DNA of 64,000 nt from Helicobacter apodemus. GTDB lineage: Bacteria; Campylobacterota; Campylobacteria; Campylobacterales; Helicobacteraceae. Below are positions 19,826-28,739 of the stretch, piece by piece. The stretch is from positions 62,001 to 126,000 of the forward strand of contig NZ_JRPC02000001.1 in NCBI RefSeq assembly GCF_000765745.2, written 5' to 3'. Both the position numbers and the translations under genes were made by a program. The notes beneath the pieces were generated by a model. The model was not told the origin of the DNA, ran no database searches, and saw only the letters and a program-made list of their open reading frames with translations. Positions within the stretch are counted from its first letter, which is position 1. Each line of letters begins with the position of its first letter.

Positions 19826-20581
19826 ATGATACAAATTAAAGACTGCTATAAAACCTTTGGTAGCTACCAAGCCTTAGAAAATATCCATTTAGAGATCAAG
19901 AAAGGAGAATTTATAGTATTTCTTGGTGCAAGCGGTTGTGGAAAAACGACTTTATTAAACATCATTGGAGGTTTTGAAAGTTTTGATAAAGGAGAGATTA
20001 TCATTGATGGCATTGCCTACACCCACAAAACAAAGCGCAAAGATTGCATTAAGATTTTTCAAGATTATGCTTTGCTTCCTTGGAAGAGCGCCCTTGATAA
20101 TATCCTCTTTGCTCTACAAGCTAAAAACATACCCAAAAAGGAAGCAAAACAAAGAGCTTTGCGTTACTTAAAGCTCGTCCATTTAGGGCAGTTTCAAGAT
20201 AGATTTATAAACACCCTTAGTGGAGGACAAAAGCAAAGAATAGCCTTAGCAAGAGCCTTAAGTGTTAATCCTAATATCTTACTCCTTGATGAACCCTTTA
20301 GTGCATTAGATAATTTCACAAGAAATACCCTACAAAATGAGCTTTTAAATATTGCTAAGACACTTAAAACCACAATGATTTTTGTAACCCACGATATAGA
20401 AGAAGCTATATTTTTAGGAGATAGAGTTATTATTATGTCCCCAAATCCGGGTAAAATAGTCGCTGATATTCCTATATCCATTGATAAAAAAGATAGGTAT
20501 GGATTTGACTTTTTAGAGCTAAAGAGAGAGATTGGTGTGTATTTAAAAACTTATTGCTTTGAGAACAATTATGAAATATAA
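19826..20581 (+). CDS. ABC transporter ATP-binding protein, SsuB/TauB/NrtD type
   Basis: Drives the importer by ATP hydrolysis at the cytoplasmic face. Walker A is GASGCGKTT (from residue 34), the signature is LSGGQKQRIALARAL, Walker B is ILLLDEPFSALD, and the switch histidine is in VTHDIEEA. Its 251 residues are normal for the family. It ends five bases before a 14-base-pair inverted repeat that separates the transport genes from the two enzyme-like genes of the operon. Confidence 0.92.
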   Translation: MIQIKDCYKTFGSYQALENIHLEIKKGEFIVFLGASGCGKTTLLNIIGGFESFDKGEIIIDGIAYTHKTKRKDCIKIFQDYALLPWKSALDNILFALQAKNIPKKEAKQRALRYLKLVHLGQFQDRFINTLSGGQKQRIALARALSVNPNILLLDEPFSALDNFTRNTLQNELLNIAKTLKTTMIFVTHDIEEAIFLGDRVIIMSPNPGKIVADIPISIDKKDRYGFDFLELKREIGVYLKTYCFENNYEI

Positions 20582-20585
20582 TACT

Positions 20586-20633
20586 GTTACACCCAAAAAA
20601 GTTAGCAATGATTCTAATCTTTTTGGGTGTAAC
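20586..20633 (+). promoter_or_regulatory. Perfect 14-bp inverted repeat between the ABC genes and the OsmC-like gene
   Basis: GTTACACCCAAAAA at 20586-20599 is matched exactly by TTTTTGGGTGTAAC at 20620-20633 with a 20-base loop. In RNA this is a stable hairpin, with the AAAAA/UUUUU part closing towards the loop. No U-run follows, so it is not a classic terminator. It may set differential expression or stability of the two operon halves, or serve as a protein binding site. Confidence 0.6.
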
Positions 20634-20661
20634 CCAAATTTATTTTATTAAAGGATATATT

Positions 20662-21192
20662 ATGAAACCTGTTGAAACAAGTTGCACAAGATTAGACCCT
20701 ATTGATAGAGCTGGATTAGAAGAATTAATCAAGTCTGGAAAAGCAAATCCTAATGTTATTAAAACACTTAAATGTAAAACCGTAGCGGAGGGGAGATTTA
20801 GACACGCAAACTATATTCGTAATCTTCCTGCTTATATTGTCGATGAGCCACCCACACTTTTAGGTGATGATACCGCACCAAATCCTAGTGAAGCGGTTTT
20901 AGCAGCTCTTGGAAGTTGTTTAGCAGTAGGGATTCACGCAAATGCCATTGCACAAAATATCGTTATTACCAAACTAGAATTAGAATTAGAAGGGGATTTA
21001 AATATTACCGCAGTATGGGGGACAGGAGACCTATCAGAAGATAAACCCTTAGGCTTTACAGATATTCGCGTTAAGGTGATTTTAGAATCTAATGCCGATG
21101 AAGCTACACAAAAGAAACTTATCGCACACGCTACGAAATACTCTCCTGTAGCTAATACCATTTTACGCGTTGTTAATCTTGAGGTTTCTTAA
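20662..21192 (+). CDS. OsmC-family protein
   Basis: Member of the OsmC/Ohr superfamily of small thiol peroxidases. The first active-site cysteine is C86 in AALGSCLAVG. The second, normally in a CPV motif, is replaced by serine at S161 (YSPVANTI), so it may not be a standard two-cysteine hydroperoxide reductase. The start at 20662 (MKPVETSC) is chosen for its AAAGGA site; an in-frame ATG at 20608 would add 18 hydrophobic residues but starts inside the hairpin loop. The product is 176 residues and abuts the next gene without any gap. Similar proteins often sit beside NrtA/SsuA-type importers in other bacteria. Confidence 0.85.
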   Translation: MKPVETSCTRLDPIDRAGLEELIKSGKANPNVIKTLKCKTVAEGRFRHANYIRNLPAYIVDEPPTLLGDDTAPNPSEAVLAALGSCLAVGIHANAIAQNIVITKLELELEGDLNITAVWGTGDLSEDKPLGFTDIRVKVILESNADEATQKKLIAHATKYSPVANTILRVVNLEVS

Positions 21193-22257
21193 ATGTTAGA
21201 ATCTATACTCAAAGATTTAAAGGGGCAAACTTTAGAAATCCATAAAGGATTCTACCCCAAAGAAACACTCCAAAAACTCGGAGAAAATGGATTTTATACC
21301 CATATGGAGAATCATTATAGCCTCCATACCTCCATACAAACCATAATGGAAATTTCTAAAATATGCGGAAATACAGGCTTTTGTTTATGGTGCCATAAAA
21401 TATTTATTTGGTATTTAAAGCACTCTAGCCATATTGACCGCTCCCTTTATTATAAAGCTATCAAAGGAGAAATTTTAGGTGGCACTGGACTTTCTAACCC
21501 TATTAAATCTTTTGCTAAAATAGAATCTATTAAGCTTAAAGCTCAAAAAGTAGAAGGTGGATTTATCCTAAATGGTGTATTACCCTATGTTTCAAATGTT
21601 GATTGGGGGCATTATTTTGGAATTATCGCCGCTATGGATTCTACTAATTCGCAAGATTTTATAATGGGGCTTATAGTTTGTGATAAAAATCGGGGCATAA
21701 AACTTAAAGAAAAGCTTAATTTTTGTGCCTTAGAGGGTTCTTCAACAAAAAGTGTCGTTTTAAAAGATTATTTTTTAGAAGAGCTTATGATTCTTAGCAA
21801 TCCAGCCTCTGCATTATTGCCTAAAATATTACCGGGATTTGTGCTTTTACAAGCAGGAATAGGATTAGGTTTGATTAATGCTGCCTTAGAGATGATACAA
21901 TCCCAACAACAAGCTAAAGGTAATATCAATACTTATCTCCCCTTTGATAATCTCCAAAAAGAGTATAAAAAACTCCTTAATCTTTGTGAATTTTTAAGCC
22001 ACACCCCCTATGGAAGCCATAAAATACCCGCAAACATAACACAACTTGATAAAAATTTCTTTGCTTGTGTCTTAAACCTTAAAACTGATATTGCAAATCT
22101 TTGCCTAGAGAGTGCTAAAACTTGTATGCTTACCTATGGAACCAAAGGTTACTTAGAGGGTTCAAAAGCTCATAAACTACTTTTAGAATCTTATTTTATC
22201 GCAATGGTAACTCCCTCTACAAAACACATTGCTAAATTACTCCATACGCTTTATTAA
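21193..22257 (+). CDS. Acyl-CoA-dehydrogenase-like flavoprotein
   Basis: The 354-residue product has the overall pattern of the acyl-CoA dehydrogenase fold: an N-terminal helical part, the GGTGLSNPIKSF and FILNGVLPYVSNVDWGH segments of the flavin-binding beta domain (about residues 95-140), and a helical C-terminus. It is shorter than true acyl-CoA dehydrogenases and I do not see a clear catalytic glutamate, so fatty-acid oxidation is unlikely. Relatives include flavin monooxygenases of sulfur-compound use (SfnB/DszC type). Its ATG directly follows the OsmC stop. A role in breaking down the compound imported by the upstream ABC system is inferred from context only. Confidence 0.7.
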   Translation: MLESILKDLKGQTLEIHKGFYPKETLQKLGENGFYTHMENHYSLHTSIQTIMEISKICGNTGFCLWCHKIFIWYLKHSSHIDRSLYYKAIKGEILGGTGLSNPIKSFAKIESIKLKAQKVEGGFILNGVLPYVSNVDWGHYFGIIAAMDSTNSQDFIMGLIVCDKNRGIKLKEKLNFCALEGSSTKSVVLKDYFLEELMILSNPASALLPKILPGFVLLQAGIGLGLINAALEMIQSQQQAKGNINTYLPFDNLQKEYKKLLNLCEFLSHTPYGSHKIPANITQLDKNFFACVLNLKTDIANLCLESAKTCMLTYGTKGYLEGSKAHKLLLESYFIAMVTPSTKHIAKLLHTLY

Positions 22258-22317
22258 AATAATTTAGCAATTCTTATAAATGCAAAATTCCTAAGAAAAA
22301 TCTATAAAGGAATAATG

Positions 22318-22323
22318 TATAAT
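22318..22323 (+). promoter_or_regulatory. Candidate -10 box for terC-polA
   Basis: A TGTATAAT sequence 28 bases before the preferred terC start is a good -10 match. It falls inside the alternative longer terC reading frame, which supports the shorter start. No -35 is evident, as is common in this class. Confidence 0.4.
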
Positions 22324-22350
22324 CCTACCATTTTTCAAATAAGGAATAGA

Positions 22351-23085
22351 ATGTTTGAATGGATATTTAGCCTAGAGATGTGGTTAGCCTTAGGAACTTT
22401 GAGTGCATTAGAGATTGTCTTAGGAATTGATAATATTATTGTTATTGCCATTTTAGCTAACAAGCTCCCATCCAAAAGCCGACAAAAAGCTAGAATCCTC
22501 GGCTTAAGCCTAGCGATGATAACTAGACTTTTATTACTGCTTTCACTTTTTTGGATTATGAAGCTCACCACGCCACTTTTTACCCTCTTTTCACAAGAAA
22601 TTTCTGGGAGAGATATTATCTTAATTGTAGGAGGATTATTCCTAATCGCTAAATCCACATTAGAAATTCATAGTGATATGGAAAACAAAGAGGACAAAAA
22701 CCAACAATCCCTTAAAGAAATAGCTAAAGTAGGGTTTTTTAGTGTTTTAATCCAAATTGTAATTTTAGATATTGTTTTTTCTTTAGATTCTGTTATTACC
22801 GCTATTGGGATGGTGAATAATATTGAAATTATGATGCTTGCTGTTATTATTGCTGTGATTATTATGATGCTTGCAAGTAAGAGCATTTCAGAATTTGTAG
22901 AAAATAATCCCACGATTAAAATCTTAGCATTAGCCTTTTTAATCTTAGTAGGTGTTACGCTTGTTGCAGAGGGTTTAGAGTTCCATATCTCCAAAGGCTA
23001 TATTTACTTTGCGATGGCATTTTCTCTTGGTGTTGAATCCATTAATATTTATATCCGAAAAAAACATTCTAGCCTAGAAGGGTAA
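22351..23085 (+). CDS. TerC-family integral membrane protein
   Basis: Inner-membrane protein of the TerC/Alx/YoaE family, linked to metal-ion (often manganese) homeostasis. The product has about seven hydrophobic segments and the two family motifs with membrane-embedded acidic residues, EIVLGIDNIIVI near residue 19 and LDIVFSLDSVITAIG near residue 142. The start MFEWIFSLEMW at 22351 has an AAGGA site and matches relatives; an upstream ATG at 22315 would add 12 residues. polA begins four bases after the stop. Confidence 0.88.
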   Translation: MFEWIFSLEMWLALGTLSALEIVLGIDNIIVIAILANKLPSKSRQKARILGLSLAMITRLLLLLSLFWIMKLTTPLFTLFSQEISGRDIILIVGGLFLIAKSTLEIHSDMENKEDKNQQSLKEIAKVGFFSVLIQIVILDIVFSLDSVITAIGMVNNIEIMMLAVIIAVIIMMLASKSISEFVENNPTIKILALAFLILVGVTLVAEGLEFHISKGYIYFAMAFSLGVESINIYIRKKHSSLEG

Positions 23086-23089
23086 CTTT

Positions 23090-25774
23090 ATGAAAACTTT
23101 AACTATCATTGATACTTTTGGATTTTTTTTTAGAAGCTATTTCGCACTACCTCCACTTAAAAACCACGAAGGATTCCCAACAGGGCTTCTAACAGGTTTT
23201 GCAAAACTCATTATGCAACTTCATAGGGATTATCCTAAGGATTATTTAGTTTTTGCCCTTGATAGCGGTGGCGAAAATTTCCGTAAAAGCATAGACCCAA
23301 ATTACAAAGCTAATCGTCCAGAAATTCCTAATGATTTAAAACTTCAACTTGAAGTAGCTATTAAATGGGTAGAAGATATGGGTTTTAAAAACATTAGCAT
23401 TGAAGGCTATGAAGCCGATGATATAATCGCTTCTATTAATAAACAAGCTAATAAACTCAATATCCAAGTGCGTATTATTAGCCACGATAAGGATTTATAC
23501 CAGCTCATCGATGGGGATACCTTTCTTTTTAATCCCAGCAAAAAAGAAGAAATTAGAGAAGAAGAATGTATCGCTAAATATGGAATCTCCCCTAAGCAAT
23601 TCATTGATTATCAAAGTATTGTAGGGGATAGTTCTGATAATGTTCCTGGAGTTAAGGGAATTGGCACCAAAGGTGCTGCTGCCTTGCTTAACCAATTCCA
23701 AGATTTAGATTCTATTTATAATAATCTTGAAAGCATAGAATCTAAACGCACAAGAGAGCTTTTATCACAAAGCAAAGAAGACGCATACCGCAGCAAAAAA
23801 CTCGTAACCTTAAGGGATGATTTATTAGAAAGCTTTGATTTAAGCGAATGTGAAATGCCCGAAGAATCCCCTTTATTAAATATTGTTGATTCTCTTAAAC
23901 AATATGATTTAAATAGTATTTTAAAAAAACTCAATAAAAATCCCATTAATAAGAAAAAAATCATACAAAGGCAAAAGAATCAAGGGGATATTCCAAAACA
24001 TTTTAATTACCAATCCCATTTAATCGATACCGATGAAAAATTACAAAAGATAATGCAAAACCTCACAGAGCAAACCATTATCGCCTTTGATACAGAAACC
24101 ACTTCCTTAGATATTAAAGAATCTAAAATTGTCGGTTTTTCCTTTAGCATTGATGGTATAAATGCCTATTATGTCCCTATAGGGCATAATTACTTAGGCG
24201 TTGGCGACCAAGTAAGTTTGCAGTGTGCTAAAGCTTTTGTCCATAAGGTTTTTGAATGCCGCTATGTTATCGGGCATAACTTAAAATACGACTTAGAAAT
24301 ATTACAAACAAATTTTGATTTTACCCCTAAAGGCTTTTCAAACATTAAAGACAGTATGCTTCTTGCGTGGCTTTTACATAGCGATTCACTTTGTAATTTA
24401 GACTTTTTAATGAAAAAATATTTCAATCACGAAATGATTCATTATAAAGACATCGTGCATAAAAATGAAAATTTCTCCCAAATCCTTATCCAAAATGCGG
24501 TGCAATACGCAAGTGAGGATGCAGCAGCTTGTTATCAGCTCTATTTTAAAATTTACCATTGCTTAGAAGAAACCATTTTAGAAGTGGCAAACAATATTGA
24601 ATTTCCCTTTATACAATGCCTCATTAGTATGGAGACTAGCGGGATTAAGCTTGATTTAGACTTTTTTCAAACCCTCAAAAACGAATCTAAAGAGAGGCTT
24701 TACCAAATCTCTGAAGAAATTTTCAAAATCACTAATAAACGTTTCAATTTAAATTCCCCTCAACAACTCGCTATTATCCTCTTTGAAGATTTAAACTTAC
24801 AAGCAGGTAAAAAGACAAAGTCTGGATATAGCACCTCTGAAGTCGTCCTAAACTCTCTTTATAATGCCCACCCAATTATCCCAAAAATCTTAGAATACCG
24901 CGAACTTTTCAAGCTTTACAGCACTTATATAGAACCCCTCATACAACACGCAAAACTTGATAAAGAACATAGAATCTATACTTCTTTTATGCAAACAGGC
25001 ACTAGCACAGGCAGATTAAGCTCAAAAAATCCCAATTTACAAAATATCCCTGTAAAAACTGCTCAAGGCAGACGCATAAGACAGGGCTTTATCGCTAAAG
25101 AACATCATCTTTTATTGAGTTTAGATTATTCACAAATTGAATTACGACTTTTAGCGCATTTTTCTGAAGATAAGGCAATGCTAGAAGCGTTTTTAAAAGA
25201 TGCAGATATTCATTTAGAAACCGCTAAAAAAATCTTTGGTGAAGAACAAGCCTACCATAAACGATCAATTGCTAAAAGTATCAATTTTGGTCTTATTTAT
25301 GGAATGGGTCCTAAAAAACTTTCTGAAACCCTTAACATTAGCTTCTCCGATGCCAAAACTTATATACAAAATTATTTTGAATCCTTTCCAACCGTTAAGG
25401 ACTTCCTCAAAAACCAAGAAAATTTTATTTTAGAAAAGGGTTATTCCAAAACCTTATTAGGAAGAGTAAGAAAATTTGATTTTAAAGACGCACAAGAATA
25501 CCAAAAAGCTGCCTTTTTACGCGAGGGAATTAATGCTATTTTTCAAGGAAGTGCTGCAGATATTATCAAAATGTCTATGAATGCCCTAACCCAAGCAAAA
25601 CTTGAAGCAAAACTGCTTTTGCAAGTGCATGATGAATTAATCTTTGAATGCCCAGAAAATTTAGTGGATTCTCAAGGAGCTATGATTAAAGAAATTATGG
25701 AAAACATAACAACCTTAAAAGTCCCGCTAAAATGTAGTGTCAATAGCGGTAAAAATTGGGGAGAGTTAAAATAG
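23090..25774 (+). CDS. polA: DNA polymerase I
   Basis: Repair and Okazaki-fragment polymerase, 894 residues with all three domains. The 5'-3' exonuclease occupies about residues 1-290 (YKANRPEIP, GVKGIGTKGA). The 3'-5' exonuclease appears intact because the metal-binding D and E are kept in IAFDTETTSL and the later NLKYDLEIL and YASEDAAA segments are present. The polymerase domain has motif A (LLSLDYSQIELRLLAH), the O-helix KRSIAKSINFGLIYGMG and motif C (LQVHDELIFE). It follows terC by four bases. Confidence 0.96.
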   Translation: MKTLTIIDTFGFFFRSYFALPPLKNHEGFPTGLLTGFAKLIMQLHRDYPKDYLVFALDSGGENFRKSIDPNYKANRPEIPNDLKLQLEVAIKWVEDMGFKNISIEGYEADDIIASINKQANKLNIQVRIISHDKDLYQLIDGDTFLFNPSKKEEIREEECIAKYGISPKQFIDYQSIVGDSSDNVPGVKGIGTKGAAALLNQFQDLDSIYNNLESIESKRTRELLSQSKEDAYRSKKLVTLRDDLLESFDLSECEMPEESPLLNIVDSLKQYDLNSILKKLNKNPINKKKIIQRQKNQGDIPKHFNYQSHLIDTDEKLQKIMQNLTEQTIIAFDTETTSLDIKESKIVGFSFSIDGINAYYVPIGHNYLGVGDQVSLQCAKAFVHKVFECRYVIGHNLKYDLEILQTNFDFTPKGFSNIKDSMLLAWLLHSDSLCNLDFLMKKYFNHEMIHYKDIVHKNENFSQILIQNAVQYASEDAAACYQLYFKIYHCLEETILEVANNIEFPFIQCLISMETSGIKLDLDFFQTLKNESKERLYQISEEIFKITNKRFNLNSPQQLAIILFEDLNLQAGKKTKSGYSTSEVVLNSLYNAHPIIPKILEYRELFKLYSTYIEPLIQHAKLDKEHRIYTSFMQTGTSTGRLSSKNPNLQNIPVKTAQGRRIRQGFIAKEHHLLLSLDYSQIELRLLAHFSEDKAMLEAFLKDADIHLETAKKIFGEEQAYHKRSIAKSINFGLIYGMGPKKLSETLNISFSDAKTYIQNYFESFPTVKDFLKNQENFILEKGYSKTLLGRVRKFDFKDAQEYQKAAFLREGINAIFQGSAADIIKMSMNALTQAKLEAKLLLQVHDELIFECPENLVDSQGAMIKEIMENITTLKVPLKCSVNSGKNWGELK

Positions 25775-26184
25775 CTACAATAAAGTAGGGATATTTAAAA
25801 CATTGAATCCTAAGACTCATTTAAACCTAAGATAAAACACAGGTTAAATTTATCTTAAATCCCAATCAAGTGAAGTTCAATGAAAACTATTTTATGGTTT
25901 TCCATCTTAAAGCTTCAAAAGAGGCTTAAGATTACCACAGAGAGATTAAGAGCAACGCCCCAAAATACTATTTACTTAAAACACAAAAAATCCATAAAAC
26001 CTTATAATTTGCATAAACTAAAAATTCTAGTGTTGTATTGCCCCAAAACTCAAAATAAGGGGATTAACTTTATCAAATAACATCAAAGCCATTATGAAGT
26101 TTGATGGAACAGCATTACAAAATCAAGCATAGACATCTAAAAGTAGTTAAGTAAATTAAGAAAAGAAATTTATGGAGATAAGAT
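25775..26184. other. Gene-free stretch between polA and the porin gene
   Basis: About 410 bases where two genes converge. An inverted pair AAGATAAA / TTTATCTT (25829-25855) could act as a weak polA terminator. A 66-codon plus-strand frame at 25880-26080 has basic, low-complexity content and no ribosome site, so I do not call it a gene. Nothing else is recognised. Confidence 0.45.
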
Positions 26185-26198
26185 TCCCCAAAAGGGGA
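26185..26198 (-). terminator. Hairpin after the porin gene
   Basis: TCCCC-AAAA-GGGGA lies just past the stop codon of the minus-strand porin gene and forms a tight five-base-pair hairpin, followed on the transcript by a moderately U-rich stretch. Plausible intrinsic terminator for a highly expressed gene. Confidence 0.5.
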
Positions 26199-26204
26199 GA
26201 GGAA

Positions 26205-27614
26205 TTAGAAGCTATATTTAGCTTCTACGCGGAATTTACCTCTTTTTTGATCATCTACATTTTGACCGTTAGAGTCCTTTAAACCAGTATCAGTTTGTAG
26301 GTAAGCATAGTAGCTAGAGAGTGTTAAGTTTTTACTATGTTTCCAGCTAATCGTTGGAGTGATTTCTGTAAATTTAATTTTTTGTGTGTCTTTAACTGAA
26401 CTCGTAGAAAGTTTATTTTGACCATAAGCAAACTCTAAACCTAGATTTAAGCGATTATCGATAAATCCATAATTTCCAGCCGCATAGAAAACATTAATAT
26501 CTTGATCTGTTTGAATTCCGCGAACACCATAACTTTGTAATGCTGAAGTGCTAATACCTGTTGCAGCATTATCCCACCACACTTTTCCTGCTCTTGAGAC
26601 ATTGCTTCCTTCATTTTCAAGTGCTACTGCGGTGCCATCTGCGAAGTTTGTGATATAACCTAAACGCACATCAAGAGGAAGCTGATAATCTTGTGTAAGA
26701 TTTGCCCCTACTTCTAAGGCTAAAATATCATTGGCTTCTTTAATATTAGCGTGTTGTTTTCTATCTGCCACTTTACCATAATAGGTAGCAAAAATAGAAT
26801 CTTTATCATTATTAATAGCTGCATAAGTATATTGTGCTTTTGCTCTTAAAAGACTATTTTTCCAAGAAAGCTCTCCAAATACGAGGGCATCTACTGCACT
26901 ATCGATATAAAATCCCCAAAGCTGTCCTCCAAAGTTACCATAATCGGTATCAAGATTATAAATACCTGCAACCGCATAGAGATTTTTATCAATAGAATTA
27001 TCAGTTGTTAAATTGGTTTGAGCAATACCATTTCCTACTGGAACATCATTCCTTGCTTGAATTGTTGCTTCATTAACCATCCAGCTATCAAAAGCTGTTG
27101 CTACTAAAGTAAGATTAGGCACATCATTATTAAGCACTAAGATACCTGTTCCTCTATCGCCATCAGGAGCATAAGTAATAGGAGTATCAAGAGGTTGCTT
27201 ACCAATCTTTACTGTTGTAGCTGTGTTATCAGGAGTGATGGTTGCGTAGAAACTTCTAACACCAAATTGCCCATCAGCACCCGCACCTAAGCCAGTCCCT
27301 GCAAAATTAATATCTGAAGTACCTTTCCCGTGATTAACATTATTAGACTTGTTATACCATATCCCTAAATTAAGAGCAACATTATTAATAGCAGGTGTTT
27401 TAAAATCCGCTACTGCTCTCCATTGATGTGCTGCACTACCTCTACCGCTAACCCCAAATTGATTTTTATTGTATCTATCATCGGTATAGCGGTATCTTAA
27501 ATAACCGCTAACATCCACACCTTTAATAGCTTCCTCTAAAGGCTGTGCGAAACTTGAAGTTGATAAAGCACCAAGTGCAATACTCGCTGCCAAACTTAAT
27601 TTTAAAAATTTCAT
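26205..27614 (-). CDS. Major outer membrane porin, Campylobacter-type MOMP
   Basis: Outer-membrane beta-barrel that allows diffusion of small solutes and is normally one of the most abundant surface proteins. The 469-residue product has a signal peptide (MKFLKLSLAASIALGALSTS, cleavage after SSFA) and then alternating strands. It starts with VSGYLRYRYTDDRY and ends with FRVEAKYSF; the terminal Phe is the usual barrel-assembly signal. The Campylobacter-type MOMP occurs in the pullorum/canadensis branch of Helicobacter and helps place the organism. It has a strong AAGGAG site and its own promoter, and it diverges from the fumarase operon. Confidence 0.9.
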   Translation of the reverse strand: MKFLKLSLAASIALGALSTSSFAQPLEEAIKGVDVSGYLRYRYTDDRYNKNQFGVSGRGSAAHQWRAVADFKTPAINNVALNLGIWYNKSNNVNHGKGTSDINFAGTGLGAGADGQFGVRSFYATITPDNTATTVKIGKQPLDTPITYAPDGDRGTGILVLNNDVPNLTLVATAFDSWMVNEATIQARNDVPVGNGIAQTNLTTDNSIDKNLYAVAGIYNLDTDYGNFGGQLWGFYIDSAVDALVFGELSWKNSLLRAKAQYTYAAINNDKDSIFATYYGKVADRKQHANIKEANDILALEVGANLTQDYQLPLDVRLGYITNFADGTAVALENEGSNVSRAGKVWWDNAATGISTSALQSYGVRGIQTDQDINVFYAAGNYGFIDNRLNLGLEFAYGQNKLSTSSVKDTQKIKFTEITPTISWKHSKNLTLSSYYAYLQTDTGLKDSNGQNVDDQKRGKFRVEAKYSF

Positions 27615-27649
27615 TAGATCTCCTTGTATTTTTTGAAATTACAAGCTTG

Positions 27650-27655
27650 ATTGTA
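27650..27655 (-). promoter_or_regulatory. Candidate -10 box for the porin gene
   Basis: TACAAT in the context TTTGCTACAATC lies about 36 bases before the porin start on the minus strand. The surrounding intergenic region is very AT-rich. A second GCTACAAT-like motif in inverted orientation occurs near 27700, which could belong to the divergent fumarase transcript. Confidence 0.45.
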
Positions 27656-27884
27656 GCAAATTTAAAAGCAAAAAATCAAGTTATTTTGCCCTGCATTGCT
27701 ACAATATCTTAAAATTCTTAAAATCCTATCAATTTTATGGGCTAAAAATTTATGGGCTAAGCTAAAAAGTTACTTAAAATTTTCGATACTTAAAATATAG
27801 AGACTTTAAAAATTTAAAAATTTTTTAAACACAATTTCAAATTCAAAACTATACAATATAAAGCAAAAACATTAAGGAGAAATT

Positions 27885-28730
27885 ATGCGTGATATTTCTT
27901 GTGATACCATCACACAAGCGGTTAAAGAGTTATGTATTCAAGCTTGTTGTGTGGTTACTAAAGATATGTATGAGGCTTTTAGTAAAGCAAAGGAAAAAGA
28001 GCAATCCCCACTTGGCAAAGATATATTAGGGAAAATCCTAGAAAATGCGGATATTGCTAAAAAAGAAATGATGCCTATTTGTCAAGATACAGGAATGACG
28101 GTAGTCTTTGTAGAAATCGGGCAAGAAGTACATATTATCAATGGGTATTTAGAGGATGCTATTAATGAGGGAATAGCACAAGGCTATACGCAAGGCTTTT
28201 TGCGTAAATCTGTCGTTAAAGATCCTATCTATCATAGGGATAATACGCAAAATAACACTCCTGCTGTAATTCATACTAAAATAGTCCCCGGAGATAAGCT
28301 CAAAATCAAAGTTGCTCCCAAAGGATTTGGGAGTGAAAATAAAGGAATCTTAAAAATGCTTGTCCCCGCCGATGGATTAGAGGGGGTTAAAAAAGTGTTT
28401 TTAGAGGCAGTAGAAAATGCAGGTCCTAATGCCTGTCCTCCCTTAGTCGTAGGAGTGGGTGTGGGAGGCACTATGGAAAAATGTGCGATTTTAGCCAAAG
28501 AAGCAGCTATTAGAGCTGCAGATAGTAAGAATCCTAATCCTGAATATGCCAAACTTGAAGAAGAACTTGTAGAGCTTGCGAATAAAACTGGAGTAGGTCC
28601 TCAAGGGCTTGGGGGAAACACCACCGCCCTTAAAGTTAATATAGAAGTCTATCCTACACATATTGCAGGATTGCCTGTGTGTATCAATATCAACTGCCAC
28701 GCCGCAAGACACGCAGATACAGAATTATAA
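27885..28730 (+). CDS. Class I fumarate hydratase, alpha subunit
   Basis: Iron-sulfur hydratase of the TtdA/FumA type that interconverts fumarate and malate. The 281-residue alpha subunit carries the three likely [4Fe-4S] ligands C66 (MMPICQDTG), C184 (GPNACPPLVVG) and C271 (ININCHAARHA). The beta subunit gene follows nine bases later. Tartrate or mesaconate dehydratases of the same fold are possible alternatives, but fumarase is most likely in a central-metabolism context. H. pylori and C. jejuni rely on the unrelated class II FumC, so this two-subunit type is a point of difference. Confidence 0.88.
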   Translation: MRDISCDTITQAVKELCIQACCVVTKDMYEAFSKAKEKEQSPLGKDILGKILENADIAKKEMMPICQDTGMTVVFVEIGQEVHIINGYLEDAINEGIAQGYTQGFLRKSVVKDPIYHRDNTQNNTPAVIHTKIVPGDKLKIKVAPKGFGSENKGILKMLVPADGLEGVKKVFLEAVENAGPNACPPLVVGVGVGGTMEKCAILAKEAAIRAADSKNPNPEYAKLEEELVELANKTGVGPQGLGGNTTALKVNIEVYPTHIAGLPVCININCHAARHADTEL

Positions 28731-28739
28731 AGGAAACTT

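Noticed and set aside
25880-26080. 66-codon plus-strand frame after polA
   Set aside because: Basic low-complexity product, no ribosome site or promoter, and no recognisable motif.
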